Shown: positions 23,493 through 34,780, counted from the stretch's first letter. The stretch: DNA of 64,000 nt from Chlorella sorokiniana (GCA_025917655.1 CP084611.1:248001-312000); one strand, 5' to 3'. Numbers and translations are program-made. The notes: generated by a model not told the origin, from the sequence alone.

Positions 23493-25510
23493 TCACAAAG
23501 GTCTGCCGATATCTATGCGAGCATGCAGGACATCAGTTGATGCGGGGAGGTGACAGGGGTTCATGAACCCACGGGCGCCGCTGCTGTAGGCATGGTGCGC
23601 AGCCACCATCCGCTCCCACCCCCGCTGCGCCGTGCGCTGCGACAGGGCGGCGAGGCGCCCCCGCTGCCGCCGCCAGTCCCTCTCCGCGGCCACGCCGTCG
23701 GAGAGCCAGTGCTGCACGACGGCGATCAGCTGCTCCGCATTGTCAGCTTCCATCGCCTCTGACACGTCCACCACCAGCGGCCCCCACACGGAGCGCGAGT
23801 GCGGGTTGTCAGGCACGTCGCCCAGCAGCAGGGCGCCGCTGAGCGCTGCCTCGGCGTACTTGCGGACCTGCAGAGCACATTCGTGCTGTGCTTTACGATG
23901 CAGTGCGGTGCAGTGGGCTGGCAGCGCATGCTCGGACCCTGAAGGGTCCACCACCGGCACGAGCATGCTGCTGAGAGAAGCGTGAGAAGGCTGGTTGTGA
24001 CCAGCTGTACAGCTGTACATGTACTGCTCACCTCCAGGTTTCGGGCGCTGCGCGTCACAAACGCCAGCTTGCAGCTGCGCAGGAAGTCGATGTACGCCTC
24101 GTACTGCAGCTCCAGGCTGGTGGCGTTTATGCCGCGAGATGCACGCTCCTCGGCAGAGGCCTGCGAAACCAGTCCAATGGCAGCCCAGGCCTGTCATCGC
24201 TGTTGTGATGTACACAAGGGGTATAACAGTAGCAGCAGCAGCAGCGCATGCAGTCTGGTCTGCGCAGGCCTGCGCTGGCCGGCACAGGCTGCAAGCACAG
24301 CAGGTCACGCGCGCTCCACCTGCTCTGTGTAGCCTGGGTGCTCACGCAGGGCCGCATTCACACCGCTTTGGGCAAACAAGCCCGCGTCGATCCACCGAGA
24401 GAACTTGGAGCGCAGCGGGTAGTGGTCAGGGTGCAGCTGCCCCACCAGGCACACATCGTGCTGCCTGGCCGACCAATCAGTGCCTGTGGGTCTCAGGAAA
24501 GGCGCTGGCAGCACCGTGTGCGGCCAGAACGACAGCAGCGAAGCGGCGTCGCTGCCAAACAGCTCGGTGTTGTTGCTGTCAGCCTCAGCTTGTAGAGCTT
24601 CCAGATCGTTCTCATACCTGCAGACGACTCACGCAGGGAAATCAGAAGCTCAGACGATCAGCAGGCTTAAGCGAAGCAATGCCTCACGTCAGCAGCGTGA
24701 CATTGTAAAGCTTCCACGGGTGTGCATGCTGCCCGTCGTGGAAGGTGCACTGAAATCGCCGAGGGTCCGAGGTTGGCTTCTCGTACTGTATGCATTCGTG
24801 CCTGCATCAGGAGCGCGTTGGCCATGTACCGCCATAGACATAGCAGAATTTGGTATCTATCAACTGTAATGATCTTCACCTCACAGTCATGTACACCGGG
24901 CTCCCCGCCAAGCTGAGCTCATCAGGGGCGTAGCTCACTGCCACGACCAAGTCGAACGGGGTGCCCAGCGCTGCTACATTCTCTGCCGGTGACATATCTT
25001 CGCGGTATCCCGGCCATCCCGGGCCAAACATGGTCACCGCATTGCAATCGGCAGCAAGCGCCGCAATACTGGTGGATGTAAAACCTGTTCGGGGTGTCGC
25101 TTGATTTTCAACAGCCCCATTAAAAATTGAAAAAATGCATCGACCACTCACTTACCTGTCCATCACTTCATTGACGTAGCTGAAGCTCTCAAAAAGAGAG
25201 TGCGGGGTGAGCTCCTTGGTTGGGGTGCGGTGGATGGGTTTGACAGCCGCTGTAAAGTGAGGTTGAGGCATCGGTGGCCATCAAGCTGTGAGTTTGGGAT
25301 GCCCATGCCAGTGATGGTGTCAATGAGCTGGGCGTGCTCTGTTTTAAACTTTTCCGTTGGGGAGGACGCTAACAACTCAAGAGTACGTCCGACATTTTGG
25401 CACGAACTCTTGGGAAGTTCCCAACGTGAAACAAAGAGCAGCGCCAGGGAGCCGGAGAGGCACAGAACAAAGCATACTGCCCATGTATGGCTCTGTGTGA
25501 CAAGATTCAT
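23493..25510 (-). CDS. CgeB-like (Glyco_trans_1_2) glycosyltransferase with N-terminal signal anchor
   Basis: Exons, read right to left: from ATG 25510 (exon 1 end uncertain), a second block ending at 25156, 25068-24880, 24801-24688, 24617-24320, 24160-24032 and 23867-23493. The start MNLVTQSHTWAVCFVLCLSG continues into ALLFVSRWEL, a type II anchor. The lumenal part has FDLVVAVSYAP, HDVCLVGQLHPDHYPLR, INATSLELQYEAYIDFLRSC, KLAFVTRSARN and VRKYAEAALSGALLLGDVP, the order of the Glyco_trans_1_2 (PF13524) fold in which the last segment lies near the donor-sugar site. Donor and acceptor are unknown. All joins from 25156 onward are phase-consistent. The link from exon 1 to HRTPTKELTPHSLFE needs an intron ending near 25252, whose donor is unclear. 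It is divergent from the GT17 gene on the right, 187 bp apart. Confidence 0.6.
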
Positions 25511-25697
25511 CACAAGAAAATTAATAGGCGAGACGATAGGGAAGCAAAATCATTGTGAGAAATGAATCAAGCCTGGCGTCAATCCGCCGTCGCACATCCA
25601 ATCCGCCCTGCGCGACGTGGCTCAAAGGGCATCATTCATCGAAAATCGATGGCTGAAAATGTTTCTGACATTCCGCATGTGACGGGAAGGCCAAACC
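25511..25697. promoter_or_regulatory. Bidirectional promoter with paired TCAATCCGCC-type motif
   Basis: Lies between the CgeB-like gene (minus) and GT17 copy A (plus). It contains TCAATCCGCC at 25579-25588 and CCAATCCGCC at 25598-25607, 19 bp apart. The same element is found upstream of the other genes of the island. Confidence 0.6.
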
Positions 25698-27099
25698 ATG
25701 CCAAAGTCCGTGACCTTGGGCGTTTGTTTGTTCTGTTTTATGATTTGGCTGGGTGCAGCCGCCCGCAATCAGGAACAGGTGACAGTGCTTGGCTGCAAGA
25801 ATGCTAATGTTTTTCTAGAGCACATGCTTGCATGCCATGCAGGCAGCCCAGCAGTTCACATACATTGAGGTCCGACACAACGCAACGCGCTTAACGACAA
25901 AGGCGTGCCGCCGTGCCATCTTGTCTGGCAAAACCCCACAGCCGGGCAGAGCGCAGGAGCACAGGCCCCTCCTGATATCTGTAGTTCAATTCAACAATGA
26001 AGAAGACCTACTGCTTGCTCGGTTCATGGAGGCATTTGCTGTGGTGGGTGAGCAGAATACCTCTGGTCTTGTGATAATAGCGTCAGGGAGTGATCAGTGA
26101 ATGCAGACATGTTTGTGTTTCTGTCATCTGTCAACAGATCAATTTGTGGTGATTGAAGCTCCATTCACATACACGGGCAAGCCCAAGCCCTTGCACTTCC
26201 AGGAAGCTCTTTGTTCCAAGTTTGGAAAGTTTGCCTCAAAACTTGGTAATTTTACTGCCATCGTTGGTTCCTTACTACGTGATGCAACAACGGTTGATAT
26301 CTGTCTGATCCGTACATGCTGCAGTGCACGTCGTTGATGTTGAGGACACAGTGACCGGAACAGGGAGGACGCCCCCTGGCACCGCGAGTTCCGATCACGG
26401 CTGGTCTTTCACCTGGTGGCACGAGCGCTGGAGCTGCAACCTGACGACCTAGTATTCCAGTCTGACACAGACGAGCTGCCCACCGCGGCCGCGCTCAAAA
26501 CTGCCAGCAATCTGTTGACGAACGGCCTCGCAAGAGAAGGGGTGGCCATTCCTGTTGTCGACCTGCGCATGCAAGCCTACTCCTTCAGCCTCTCCCACAG
26601 AGTCGTTTCGCCAGAGGTCAACGCCATCGGCAAGCCATGCTGCCGCATCCTCACAGACCGCGCCAAGATGTTCAAGCTGGCTGCAGAGCAAACCTGCACT
26701 GTCCAAGCCATCCGATCCGGTTGGAAGACCGACAGCTGCCCCCAGGCACAGGCAGGCGATGTAAATGTTTGCGGCAAACCTTCCTTTGAAATGCATTGAC
26801 TCTGCCGCTGCCACCTGCAGAACCTGGTGAGCCTGGAAGGGGCTGGCATCCATGCCTCCTACCTGTTTACGCTGGCGGGCATCTTGGCCAAGCAGAAGAG
26901 CTACGCCCACTCAGAATTTGCTAATGTCAGCATGGCCAGCATACAGGAGCTCATTCGGGCAGAGCGGGATCCTCAAGGCTTCTCCCTGGAACGCAACGCC
27001 GCCGCCAAGGACATCAATTTGATGCGGTTCAGGCCAGCCACACGACAGCACTTGCTGCAACTGTCTGAGCGGCTAGACAAGTCACATGGAGTTTTGTGA
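25698..27099 (+). CDS. GT17-family N-acetylglucosaminyltransferase-like protein, copy A
   Basis: Exons 25698-25778, 25843-26047, 26138-26245, 26325-26760 and 26821-27099. Exon 1 is a signal peptide or anchor (MPKSVTLGVCLFCFMIWLGA). Core motifs match family GT17 (beta-1,4-mannosyl-glycoprotein 4-beta-GlcNAc transferase, MGAT3-like): FNNEEDLLLARFMEAF, DQFVVIEAPFTYTGKPKPLH, APWHREFRSRL, LQPDDLVFQSDTDELP with the acidic SDxDE, then HASYLFTLAGILAKQKSYAH. In animals this family adds the bisecting GlcNAc of N-glycans; the algal acceptor is unknown. Exon 4 is one base short: GGG at 26363-26365, where copy B has GGGG in the same ACAGGGGAGGAC context. A paralogue lies at 30799-32314. Confidence 0.82.
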
Positions 27100-27346
27100 A
27101 GTAAATGCAGCCGTGCCAGAATAGACTCGACGCATGCCTGCAACTGTGCAAGAAAAGAACACATGCAGCACACTGGCGAGCAGCTGCTTGCATTGCAAAG
27201 TGCTGCATGTTGAGGGTTGAGCGTAGACATTGCTGGAGTGTACGGCTAGACAGGGTTCCATGTCTACTATTTCAGCCTGTGCATGCGCACAATATCATGC
27301 TTTGCGAGGCAGCCATACAGGACACGTAGTGGGGAAATCAAGCCAG

Positions 27347-27689
27347 ATGCGCGTGTTACATTGCTTCGCGCTCAGGGAAAGTTTCAGGGCAGTTTTGTTA
27401 CGTGATGCTCGTGTCGCTCCAGCTACTGCGTCTGCCCTGGCCCAGAGGGCGCAAATCTCACCCTGCTATGACTGCTTGGCTAAAGTGCACCTGCCACAGG
27501 TAAGGGTGCCCGGGGCTGGAAGGGGGCGCTGCTATGGCAGCAACTGCATTGCGCCCTGTGGAGGGAAGGGACAACCTGACGCAGACCGCGACATCGCTAC
27601 TTGCTGTTAATTAACAGGCCACTGTGTCTAATGATGGGCGACCCTACCGCTGGCACGGTATTCCTGGCCAACGACACCATTATCGGTGA
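27347..27689 (+). CDS. Candidate small two-exon gene, 74 residues, unrecognised
   Basis: Exon 27347-27499 (51 codons, start MRVLHCFALRE) ends at a consensus donor CAG|GTAAGG. A strong acceptor after TTAATTAACAG opens exon 27618-27689, which continues in phase to ATVSNDGRPYRWHGIPGQRH and a stop at 27687-27689. The tail is basic and aromatic. It could be a small organellar or ribosomal subunit, but I recognise no family. It lies between the convergent 3' ends of GT17 copy A and GT15, which are otherwise about 600 bp apart. The open phase-consistent join could still be chance. Confidence 0.35.
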
Positions 27690-27701
27690 TGACAAACTGA
27701 A

Positions 27702-28974
27702 TCAATTACACCACGAGTTTTCGACGCAAGCATACTGCCGTCCATACTTGTGCACAAACTTCTCTGCTCTTTGCTGCCCTCGGGATCCATCCTTGCTGCC
27801 AACAACTAGCCCACCACACAGGAGCACCCCTTCAGCAATGGTCGCGTGCTCATATCTGCATGAGGTAAATGGTTCAGAGGTGGCATTGATGTGAATGCAA
27901 TAGCAAGACGGGGAAATAATTGAGTTCAGGCCCACTCACGTCCAATCGTCAAACTTATGAACCTGCTCCTCCGGCATGAATATTTGCAAGGCTGCAGTCT
28001 GAATGGGGGCATCGCCCCATCTGTGAGTATATATGCCGCCGCTGCGAACGATAAAATCCAGGAAATCAGCGACGTGTGGCTGTCGCCAGAAGGACACATT
28101 GCTGATGAAAAAGTTGTTGTAGAAGGCTAAGTGGTCCCAGTCCTTGGAGAGCCCATCCAGAGTTTGCGGGGTGCAGTGCTTGAGGAGAGGTGTTGGCTCG
28201 CGGCTGTGCATGGCCAAGTATGCGCGCAAAAGCTGCGGAAACCCAACGGCATACGCATGGGCCTCGTGCGTCTCCATCCTGAAGCCGTACTGCTTGCTGC
28301 TGCTCTGCATATACTCCACGAGGTTGTATTGGATTGGGCTCCAGATGTAAGAGTCCTCATCCAGCCGCATGACCCACTCGTATCCAGCTGCGGCTGCGAA
28401 TTCCCAGACATGGGTGGCGAAGAAGGTGATCATGTGGCGATACCCCACCGAAAACTTGGGATCCACCCAGGTTGTGGGGTCCTCCCTGGCAAGAAAGTCG
28501 GGCAGGCTCCACATATGCTTGGGCAGGGTCACAAAGCGCAGGTGTGGGCGCTCATTCGTAAGGTTTGCCTTGTCCGCGTCTGTGAAGTCCCCCGCATCAA
28601 TGTGGCAGCTGATTGTAAGTTGTTTTCTTTGAGCCCTTGACCCCGACCCGCTCACCCTCATGAAAGATCAGAACATCGGCTGGGGTGTTTGGGATGACGT
28701 TTGCATATAGCAGCTCAAGCGACTGGTGCAGGCAGGGCAATGTGTCTTCTCCATAGCTGGAGTGCACTTTCTGAGCCAAGTACACAATGGCAAGTGGGTG
28801 CGCTGCCTTGATGCCGATGGTGTTGTCGGGCGCGTGACGGTATGTTGAGCCGGTGTCATGGGGGAGCTGCCAGCACCTCAGCTGCAGGCATGTCCTCAAA
28901 GGCTGGACATGCACCACCTCTACCGCGGTGAGTAAAGATGCATGCAGCAACGGCACCGGTGAGCAGCAGCACAT
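27702..28974 (-). CDS. GT15 (KRE2/MNT1-type) alpha-1,2-mannosyltransferase
   Basis: Three exons, 28974-28656, 28579-27940 and 27855-27702, with all phases consistent, giving 370 residues, close to the family size. Motifs in order: AIVYLAQKVHSSYGEDTLPC, ADVLIFHE, LRFVTLPKHMWSLP, VGYRHMITFFATHVWEF, YEWVMRLDEDSYI, KQYGFRMETHEAHAY, FYNNFFISNVSFWR, GGIYTHRWGDAPIQTAAL and EEQVHKFDDW. The RWGDAP and FFISN...FWR blocks are diagnostic for GT15, which transfers mannose from GDP-Man to N- and O-glycans in the Golgi. MRLDEDS is the metal-binding acidic motif. The N terminus MCCCSPVPLLHASLLTAVEVVHV is only weakly hydrophobic, so the anchor or an upstream exon is uncertain. The last exon is short and Cys-containing. 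Confidence 0.85.
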
Positions 28975-29116
28975 AGTAAGAGTAGTTTAATATGAACGGC
29001 TTGCGAGTGCTTTTTGATGGTGAAAATTTCATTCTTTTACTATGGCGTCAAAAAAGAAGTCTGGTGTGAAACTAAAGCATGAAATTCAATGGGGTGAGAT
29101 GCAGGTGGGAAGCTTA

Positions 29117-29140
29117 CAATCCACCCACCAACAATCCGCC
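29117..29140 (-). promoter_or_regulatory. CAATCCGCC-type motif pair upstream of GT15
   Basis: ACAATCCACC at 29117-29126 and ACAATCCGCC at 29131-29140, about 143-166 bp before the GT15 start. The surrounding 28975-29448 is AT-rich and holds no recognisable gene. Confidence 0.5.
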
Positions 29141-29448
29141 CAAATGGCATGCATGTGCGCCTGTATTTCATGCAATAATTTCTTTTTTCATCTTGCCTAA
29201 TCTCAGAATAATTATTAGTGCTATTTGTGCCAATCTTGACGCATGGCCAACATCTCCAAGTGATAATCCAGCGGCACATCCTTGGATGTCTTTGTGGTTG
29301 ACTGGCCCGCTACGTACAAATGGAGCTACCTTCATATAATGTTTGCTCCCTTTCTGTGCATTTTTGGGCAATCCTACATGTAAATGTAATGCATACTGGT
29401 CACGTTTGACACTACACTTGCCAAGGTTTCTTACTTATAACTATATAA

Positions 29449-30596
29449 CTAACTTGCATGCTGCTCAATAAAACGTGCAATATCTGCCTTATGTTGCAGC
29501 CACATTGCTTGCACCCGCTGTCTGCGCTGCTCAAGTGCAGATGGCGGTCCTGCCAACAGGGAATCAGCCTCCCGCCGTGCATCCCTCCAGGAATCGTGCA
29601 CCAGGAACGGTGTGCTGTGCCTACCAAACACAAGCGGCCAGTAGGAGTCGTTGTAGCCACGCGCTTGGAGCATGGGGTTCACCCGCATGCTGATGGGGAT
29701 GGCGCCCGCCTCCTGCATGCGAACAAGTGGAGATGTTGAAAATTTTTATAATTCAAGTCGGCAAACACAGGATCTCACAGGATAATGAAAAGCAAAGATT
29801 GCTGATTTATAAGAGCCAAGTTGCATTAGAGCTCACCAGGGCCTCATAAAGGCGAAAGGTGTCCAAGTTGACGTGGCCCAGGGGGCAGAGGACAAAAACA
29901 GAGCGCAAGAGGATCGCCCTGTAGGCTGAAGTGGACAGGCCATCGGGGCGTCAAACGCGCTGCTGGTGTCGATGCGGTGCGGCTCCAGCCCCTCAAACGC
30001 CTCCACGGCTGCCGTACGCTCCCCATGGTGGAGTGTGCCAGCAAAGGACCACAGCAGGTCACGCTGCGATGCTGTTATTCTGCCTGGGGGAGGACCACGA
30101 TAGCCCCGCCAGAAGCCAAGCTTGTACCCCAGGCCAATGGTCTTGATTCTGCGAGTGTCCACCTCGCCGGGGCCAGCGCATACTGCCGCAACACAAAGGA
30201 TACGCCTGGCCGCCCATAGTGAGGGGCTGGAGACTCTGCCAACGCTTCATCAGAAGGATGCAAAATCGCATACTGGCAGCTGCCATTTTGGAACGAGGGC
30301 GGCAGCCTGTCTAGCAAGGAAGCCCAGCGCGCAACGATGATGGTGATGCCGGCGGATGGGCACTGCGCTTGCTCTGGCTCCGTAAAGCTGACAAGTATGG
30401 GGCGCTGGAGTTGGCGGCAGACGTCCACAAGCCAGTCCTTCTCCCAGAACTGGTTCTTAGGTGCAATCCATACCAAATGAATAGGTGGGGCAGGTGTGGG
30501 GGCGACCAGAGTTGCAGAAAGATCAGGCCTCCCTTTCAGCAACAAAACAATGCTCGAGAAAACAAGCAACCCTATGAGCCTGAAATACTTCTTCAT
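29449..30596 (-). CDS. Exostosin-like (GT47-type) glycosyltransferase
   Basis: Two exons, 30596-29837 and 29712-29449. The N terminus MKKYFRLIGLLVFSSIVLLL is a type II membrane anchor. The C-terminal half matches exostosin-family proteins: TIGLGYKLGFWRGY, SQRDLLWSFAGTLHHGERTA, AILLRSVFVLCPLGHVNLDT, FRLYEALEAGAIPI and GYNDSYWPLVFG. GT47/exostosin enzymes act in the Golgi on pectin, hemicellulose, extensin arabinosides or heparan-type glycans; the product here is unknown. Exon 1 is 760 nt and needs two more bases. The two breaks lie at GGGG runs on the plus strand, 30169-30172 and 29945-29948, each apparently one base short, and restoring two bases gives exactly 254 codons. Confidence 0.78.
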
Positions 30597-30798
30597 AATT
30601 TTTTGGAGCAGCAGCAATCATGTGAGCACTACCGCAGTTATCAGTTGACGAATGGTAGGGAACAAAATTGCCAATTGAAAGAGGGGTGGAAAGCCGTCAG
30701 CGGGCGGATTGAATGTGTTAACCTCACTAACTCACATCTTACAGGTGAGGTTACCGCAAAATTCCAGCATGCATTTCACCACACATATGTGAACAAGA
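30597..30798. promoter_or_regulatory. Bidirectional promoter with inverted TCAATCCGCC motif
   Basis: Separates the divergent exostosin-like gene (minus) and GT17 copy B (plus). GGCGGATTGA, the reverse complement of TCAATCCGCC, lies at 30703-30712, roughly midway between the two starts. Confidence 0.55.
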
Positions 30799-32314
30799 AT
30801 GCCTTATAACAAGGGGACGTGCTTGCTTGGGCTAGCCTTTGCCGCCGGGCTCACCCTCACTTTGTTTGTCCCGTGCGCGCCTAGGGCAGCCCCAAGGTTT
30901 TCTTCTCCATATCCCTTTAACCAGGTCAGAATGACAACGTATTTACTAGCTGAAAAAAGTTTTGATGTTACTATTTGGATGTTGCAGGCAGAGCATCATT
31001 ACATTCGCATTGAGGTCAGGGGCAACGTGACAGACAAGTCCCAGAAATTCTGCCCTTCTGACCCAGCCTTGCAAAGCCTGATGTCACCAGAGGGCATTGT
31101 GCGCCATAGTGGACATCGCTTGATTTCAGTGATTCAATTCAACAACGAGGCAGACCTTTTGCTTGCGCGGTTCTTGGAAACGTTTGATGATGTAGTGGGT
31201 GAGCAGAATACCGCTGGTCTTGTGATAATAGCGCCAGGGAGTGATCAGTGAATGCAGACATGTTTGTGTTTCTGTCATCTGTCCACAGATCAATTCGTGG
31301 TGATTGAAGCCCCATTCACATACACGGGCAAGCCCAAGCCCTTGCACTTCCAGGAAGCTCTTTGTTCCAAGTTCGGAAAGTTTGCCTCCAAACTCGGTAA
31401 ATTTACTGCCATTGTTGGTTGCTTATTATGTGATGCAACAACGGTTGATATCTGTCTGATCCATACATGCCGCAGTGCACGTGGTTGATGTCGAGGACAC
31501 AGTTACCGAAACAGGGGAGGACGCCCCCTGGCACCGCGAGTTCCGATCACTGGCTGGTCTTTCACCTGGTAGCGCAAGCGCTGGAGCTGCAACCTGACGA
31601 CCTAATATTCCAGTCTGACACCGACGAGCTGCCCACCGCGGCTGCGCTTGAGACAGGCAGGAACCTGCTCATGAACGGCCTGTCTGAAGACGGGGTTGGC
31701 ATTCCGTTGGTTGATTTTAAGATGCCCGCTTATGCGTACTCCTTGTCGCACAAGGTCATAGCGCCGGTGAGTGAGAAATGAGATGTTTTGTTGACACGCA
31801 AAGAGGAGATGCAAAACGAAGATTGCTACCCTAATTTCTGGATTTACGCAGGAAAATTTCAAAACCATGCACAACCGGGCAAAAATGTTCAGATACAGTG
31901 CGGGGAGATCTGCTCTTTCCAACACATTCGATCCGAGTTCAAGGATGTCAATTACTGCCCACAGGCAAAGGTAACGACAGCAAAATTTGTAAGCAGCACG
32001 AAGGTTTGCCAGAAGTGAGAACTCCTATCTTTACCTGAATGCAGATAGTGGAAAGCTTGGAAGACGCGGGAAGCCATTTGACTTTCTTCATGGCGCCCGT
32101 AGATGCAGTCAGGAAGCTCAACTCGTATGCGCATCAAGAGACAAACATGTACAATGAAGATTCCTTGCGGCAACTAATTTGGAACAACACCACGCCGATG
32201 GGATGGACCTTGGATACCCAACAACCAGAACTGGATTGGCACCTTATGCAGTACAGCCCTCAAACACGGGCACACTTGATGCACTTCTCAGAAAGGCTGG
32301 CTGCCACACATTAA
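30799..32314 (+). CDS. GT17-family N-acetylglucosaminyltransferase-like protein, copy B
   Basis: Exons 30799-30924, 30988-31198, 31289-31396, 31476-31766, 31852-31970 and 32045-32314. The N-terminal anchor (KGTCLLGLAFAAGLTLTLFV) is stronger than in copy A. Core motifs are the same: FNNEADLLLARFLETF, DQFVVIEAPFTYTGKPKPLH, APWHREF, LQPDDLIFQSDTDELP and a C-terminal block FFMAPVDAVRKLNSYAHQET. An extra intron, 31767-31851, splits a site that is continuous in copy A. Two one-base breaks are apparent: an extra T near 31551 compared with copy A, and a GGGG run at 31902-31905 that should hold one more G. With both allowed for, all exon lengths are phase-consistent. Role as for copy A; whether both are active cannot be judged. 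Confidence 0.8.
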
Positions 32315-32367
32315 AGGAGTCTTGCTTGTTGCTTGAGAGCAAACATAATCAAAGATTGGCATGCACA

Positions 32368-32372
32368 TGTAA
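32368..32372 (+). terminator. Putative poly(A) signal TGTAA
   Basis: TGTAA 54 bp after the stop codon of GT17 copy B. Confidence 0.5.
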
Positions 32373-32550
32373 TGTTCAGCTGAGGTTAAGCGCATCTTTG
32401 CACGCAGCCGCAACAGTGGGCTGTCAAAACAATGAGCTGCAAAATTGTGGTGAGTGAGGGATATACACTTCATGCCAGTATTGCAATATTGCATGCAGCT
32501 TGCCACTCATGCATGGACACGTATAATTGCACGACAGCCAAGCGGTTACA

Positions 32551-32573
32551 TCAATCCGCCACCTCAATCCGCC
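32551..32573 (+). promoter_or_regulatory. Paired TCAATCCGCC motif upstream of the PF03407-type gene
   Basis: Two perfect copies of TCAATCCGCC, at 32551-32560 and 32564-32573, 117-139 bp before the start codon at 32690. Confidence 0.6.
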
Positions 32574-32689
32574 CCTTCATGCAGGTTATACATCACTTCA
32601 TGGTTTTCATCTTCTTGCTTTAAGTGCATTGCAATGTAAATGAACAGAGTAAACTACCTTAATTACAAGCTAATTTCTGAGAGCAGCAG

Positions 32690-34780
32690 ATGTCCATGAG
32701 CTTAAGCTTTAGGGCGACGGACGGATACCGCCTTCTTCTTCTCATCTCCTTGTTGTTTTGTGGTGCCCTGTTGCTGAGGTGAGCGCTTGCGGCACCATAA
32801 TTTTTTTTTATCAAACCATAATTTTTTTTTATCAATGAGTATGTTATCCTCGCCTGCGACGGTAGTTTGATCCATGGCTGCAGACTAAGATTTCACAAGG
32901 TGCAGTTCTTCTGCCCTCATGGGCAGCCTGATGTAGAGGATTCCATCAGCCGGCCGACTCTGCAATCATTCACGCGAATCCAGCAAAGCCAGCGAGCCAG
33001 CTCTCAAGATATCGCTGAGTTTGTGGCAGCGCCGTGGCTGCTGCCATCGCGCACTTCGGCGCTGCCTTACTGGGGCAAGCATCAACTGGATGACTTGATG
33101 GCCATGCGTGCGAATGATGATTTGGAATATAATCGGAGCTTAACCATCCTGTTTTTTAGCAGAGCTTATTCCGCTCTTGCACAGAATGCAAGTAAGATGA
33201 AGTTTGTTCATCTGATGACTGCCTATTCACGTCGTGCTGAATCAACCTTGCTGACTGGTTGCAGTTTACTCGATGGTGAAGTTTGGCGGTATTGCCAACT
33301 ACATAGTCGTTACTTGGACGGTCGATGATTTGGAAGCAGCAAAACATCTAAATCTCCCTGTCGCTGACATCTCCAGCTTTCTGGACACGACTTATGAGAC
33401 ATCAGGTGCTCTGACTCTCGCAATTCATCAAGGTTGATGCTGGGTGCCAGCAAATCGCAACTATTTGCAGATTCCCTCCCTGAGCTGGGCTCGTCCACTT
33501 GGATTTCTGCTGTCTGGATACGTCCCAAACTCTTACACTACGTCTTACAGGCGGGCTATGCAGTCATGATGGCAGGTGATGCTTGGGGTATGACAAAAAT
33601 AGGCTGTACCACAAGTTGATGCTCGAAACTCGGATTCATTACCACTTGTAGATGCTGATATCGCTTACACCACAAAGGACGTTTGGGACAGCTTGCTGGC
33701 GTACACAAAGGAAGGAGGTGCAGATGGTGCATTCCAAGAGGAGTTCCCAGGCACGCATCTTGTGCTCGGCCCCTTGCGATAAAGGCCATCAGCAATGTTC
33801 TTCAGATCTCAGCTCAGCTGACTCTGATCTTGCTGTGTCATGCAGTGAACTCAGGGCAGCTTTTCATGCTTCCAAGTGCTGCAACGATAGCATTTGCAGA
33901 ACGATGGGCAGGCTATGCCTCTGAAATGTCGGCAGAGGGCAAAGGGAACCAGGCCGGCCTCCTGGCGATGCACCAAGCTGGCACAGCCAAGTTCTGCAAA
34001 TCTGCTTGCGAGTGTTGGTACCTGAAAGAGACGGTGAGCTATAAACGGACATATTAATGGCGTCCGGCAATGAAGAAGTGTGCAGCATCCTATGTGCCAG
34101 GCTCAGGCAGCGTGTTAACACCGCAATGCACATGGCAAGCACTTGGCCGTCTGCCACGCTTGAGAAACGCATACTGGCGTGCTGCAGTTGAGGGCTGCTG
34201 GCGGCTGCCGTGCGGAGATTCCTGTATTGAGAACCTACCCAGCAGCCCAGATACCTATGACCCAAGTGCGCCTGTCATGCATTAATGCGTTCTTCCAGCG
34301 CCTGATGCCAACAGTGCACTGCAGATGCTGATGAGTATTGTCTCCCACGTGCAGTCACTCTGCTCGATCGGCCATCCCCTTTGGCGCGTGGACCTTGATC
34401 CTTGCGCTGCAACCACGCTGCACGTCCACGCATTATGTGCGGACCTGGGGCATTCCAGCAAGGTTGAGACTCTAAAGGCGCTAGGCTTCTGGTTCCTAGA
34501 CGACGACGAAGGAGGATGCCCTGCGATGAGCGGGGCTGGATCAGCCGTTCCAGCCTGCCGCCCCTTGTCATGGAGAGACGCTTCGATTGAGAGGCGCCAC
34601 TTTGCGTGCCCCAGCCGGGTTGCCTTGACAAGTGGGCGGCCTCCAGCTGCTGTTTCCCTCCTTGCATCGAATGATCTGAGCATTGATCAGACTCTGGCTC
34701 TGTTTGAAGACCCCTCTGATCCCGATCAGAGCTCCGATCAGAGCTCTCCAGCCTGGTGGTGCCGTTCAACGTACGGCTGA
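32690..34780 (+). CDS. Nucleotide-diphospho-sugar transferase (PF03407/GT77-like), first copy
   Basis: Exons 32690-32778, 32884-33191, 33265-33405, 33471-33575, 33652-33750 and 33846-34033, then one or more uncertain exons and a last one from about 34355 to TGA 34778-34780. Exon 1 is a signal anchor (YRLLLLISLLFCGALLLR). Later segments fit the PF03407 fold: MVKFGGIANYIVVTWTVDD, WIRPKLLHYVLQAGYAVMMA directly followed by the acidic DADIAY (DxD, nucleotide-sugar binding), VNSGQLFMLPSA and near the end LGHSSKVETLKALGFWFLDD. Plant members include arabinosyl- and xylosyltransferases acting on extensins and rhamnogalacturonan II, but the substrate here is not known. The intron starting at 33751 has a GC donor. 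It ends 37 bp from the convergent second copy. Confidence 0.7.

Noticed and set aside
23373-23496. Upstream EF-Ts start at 23496
   Set aside because: It would overlap the end of the neighbouring glycosyltransferase coding region on the same strand; the start at 23373 gives a normal presequence and no overlap.
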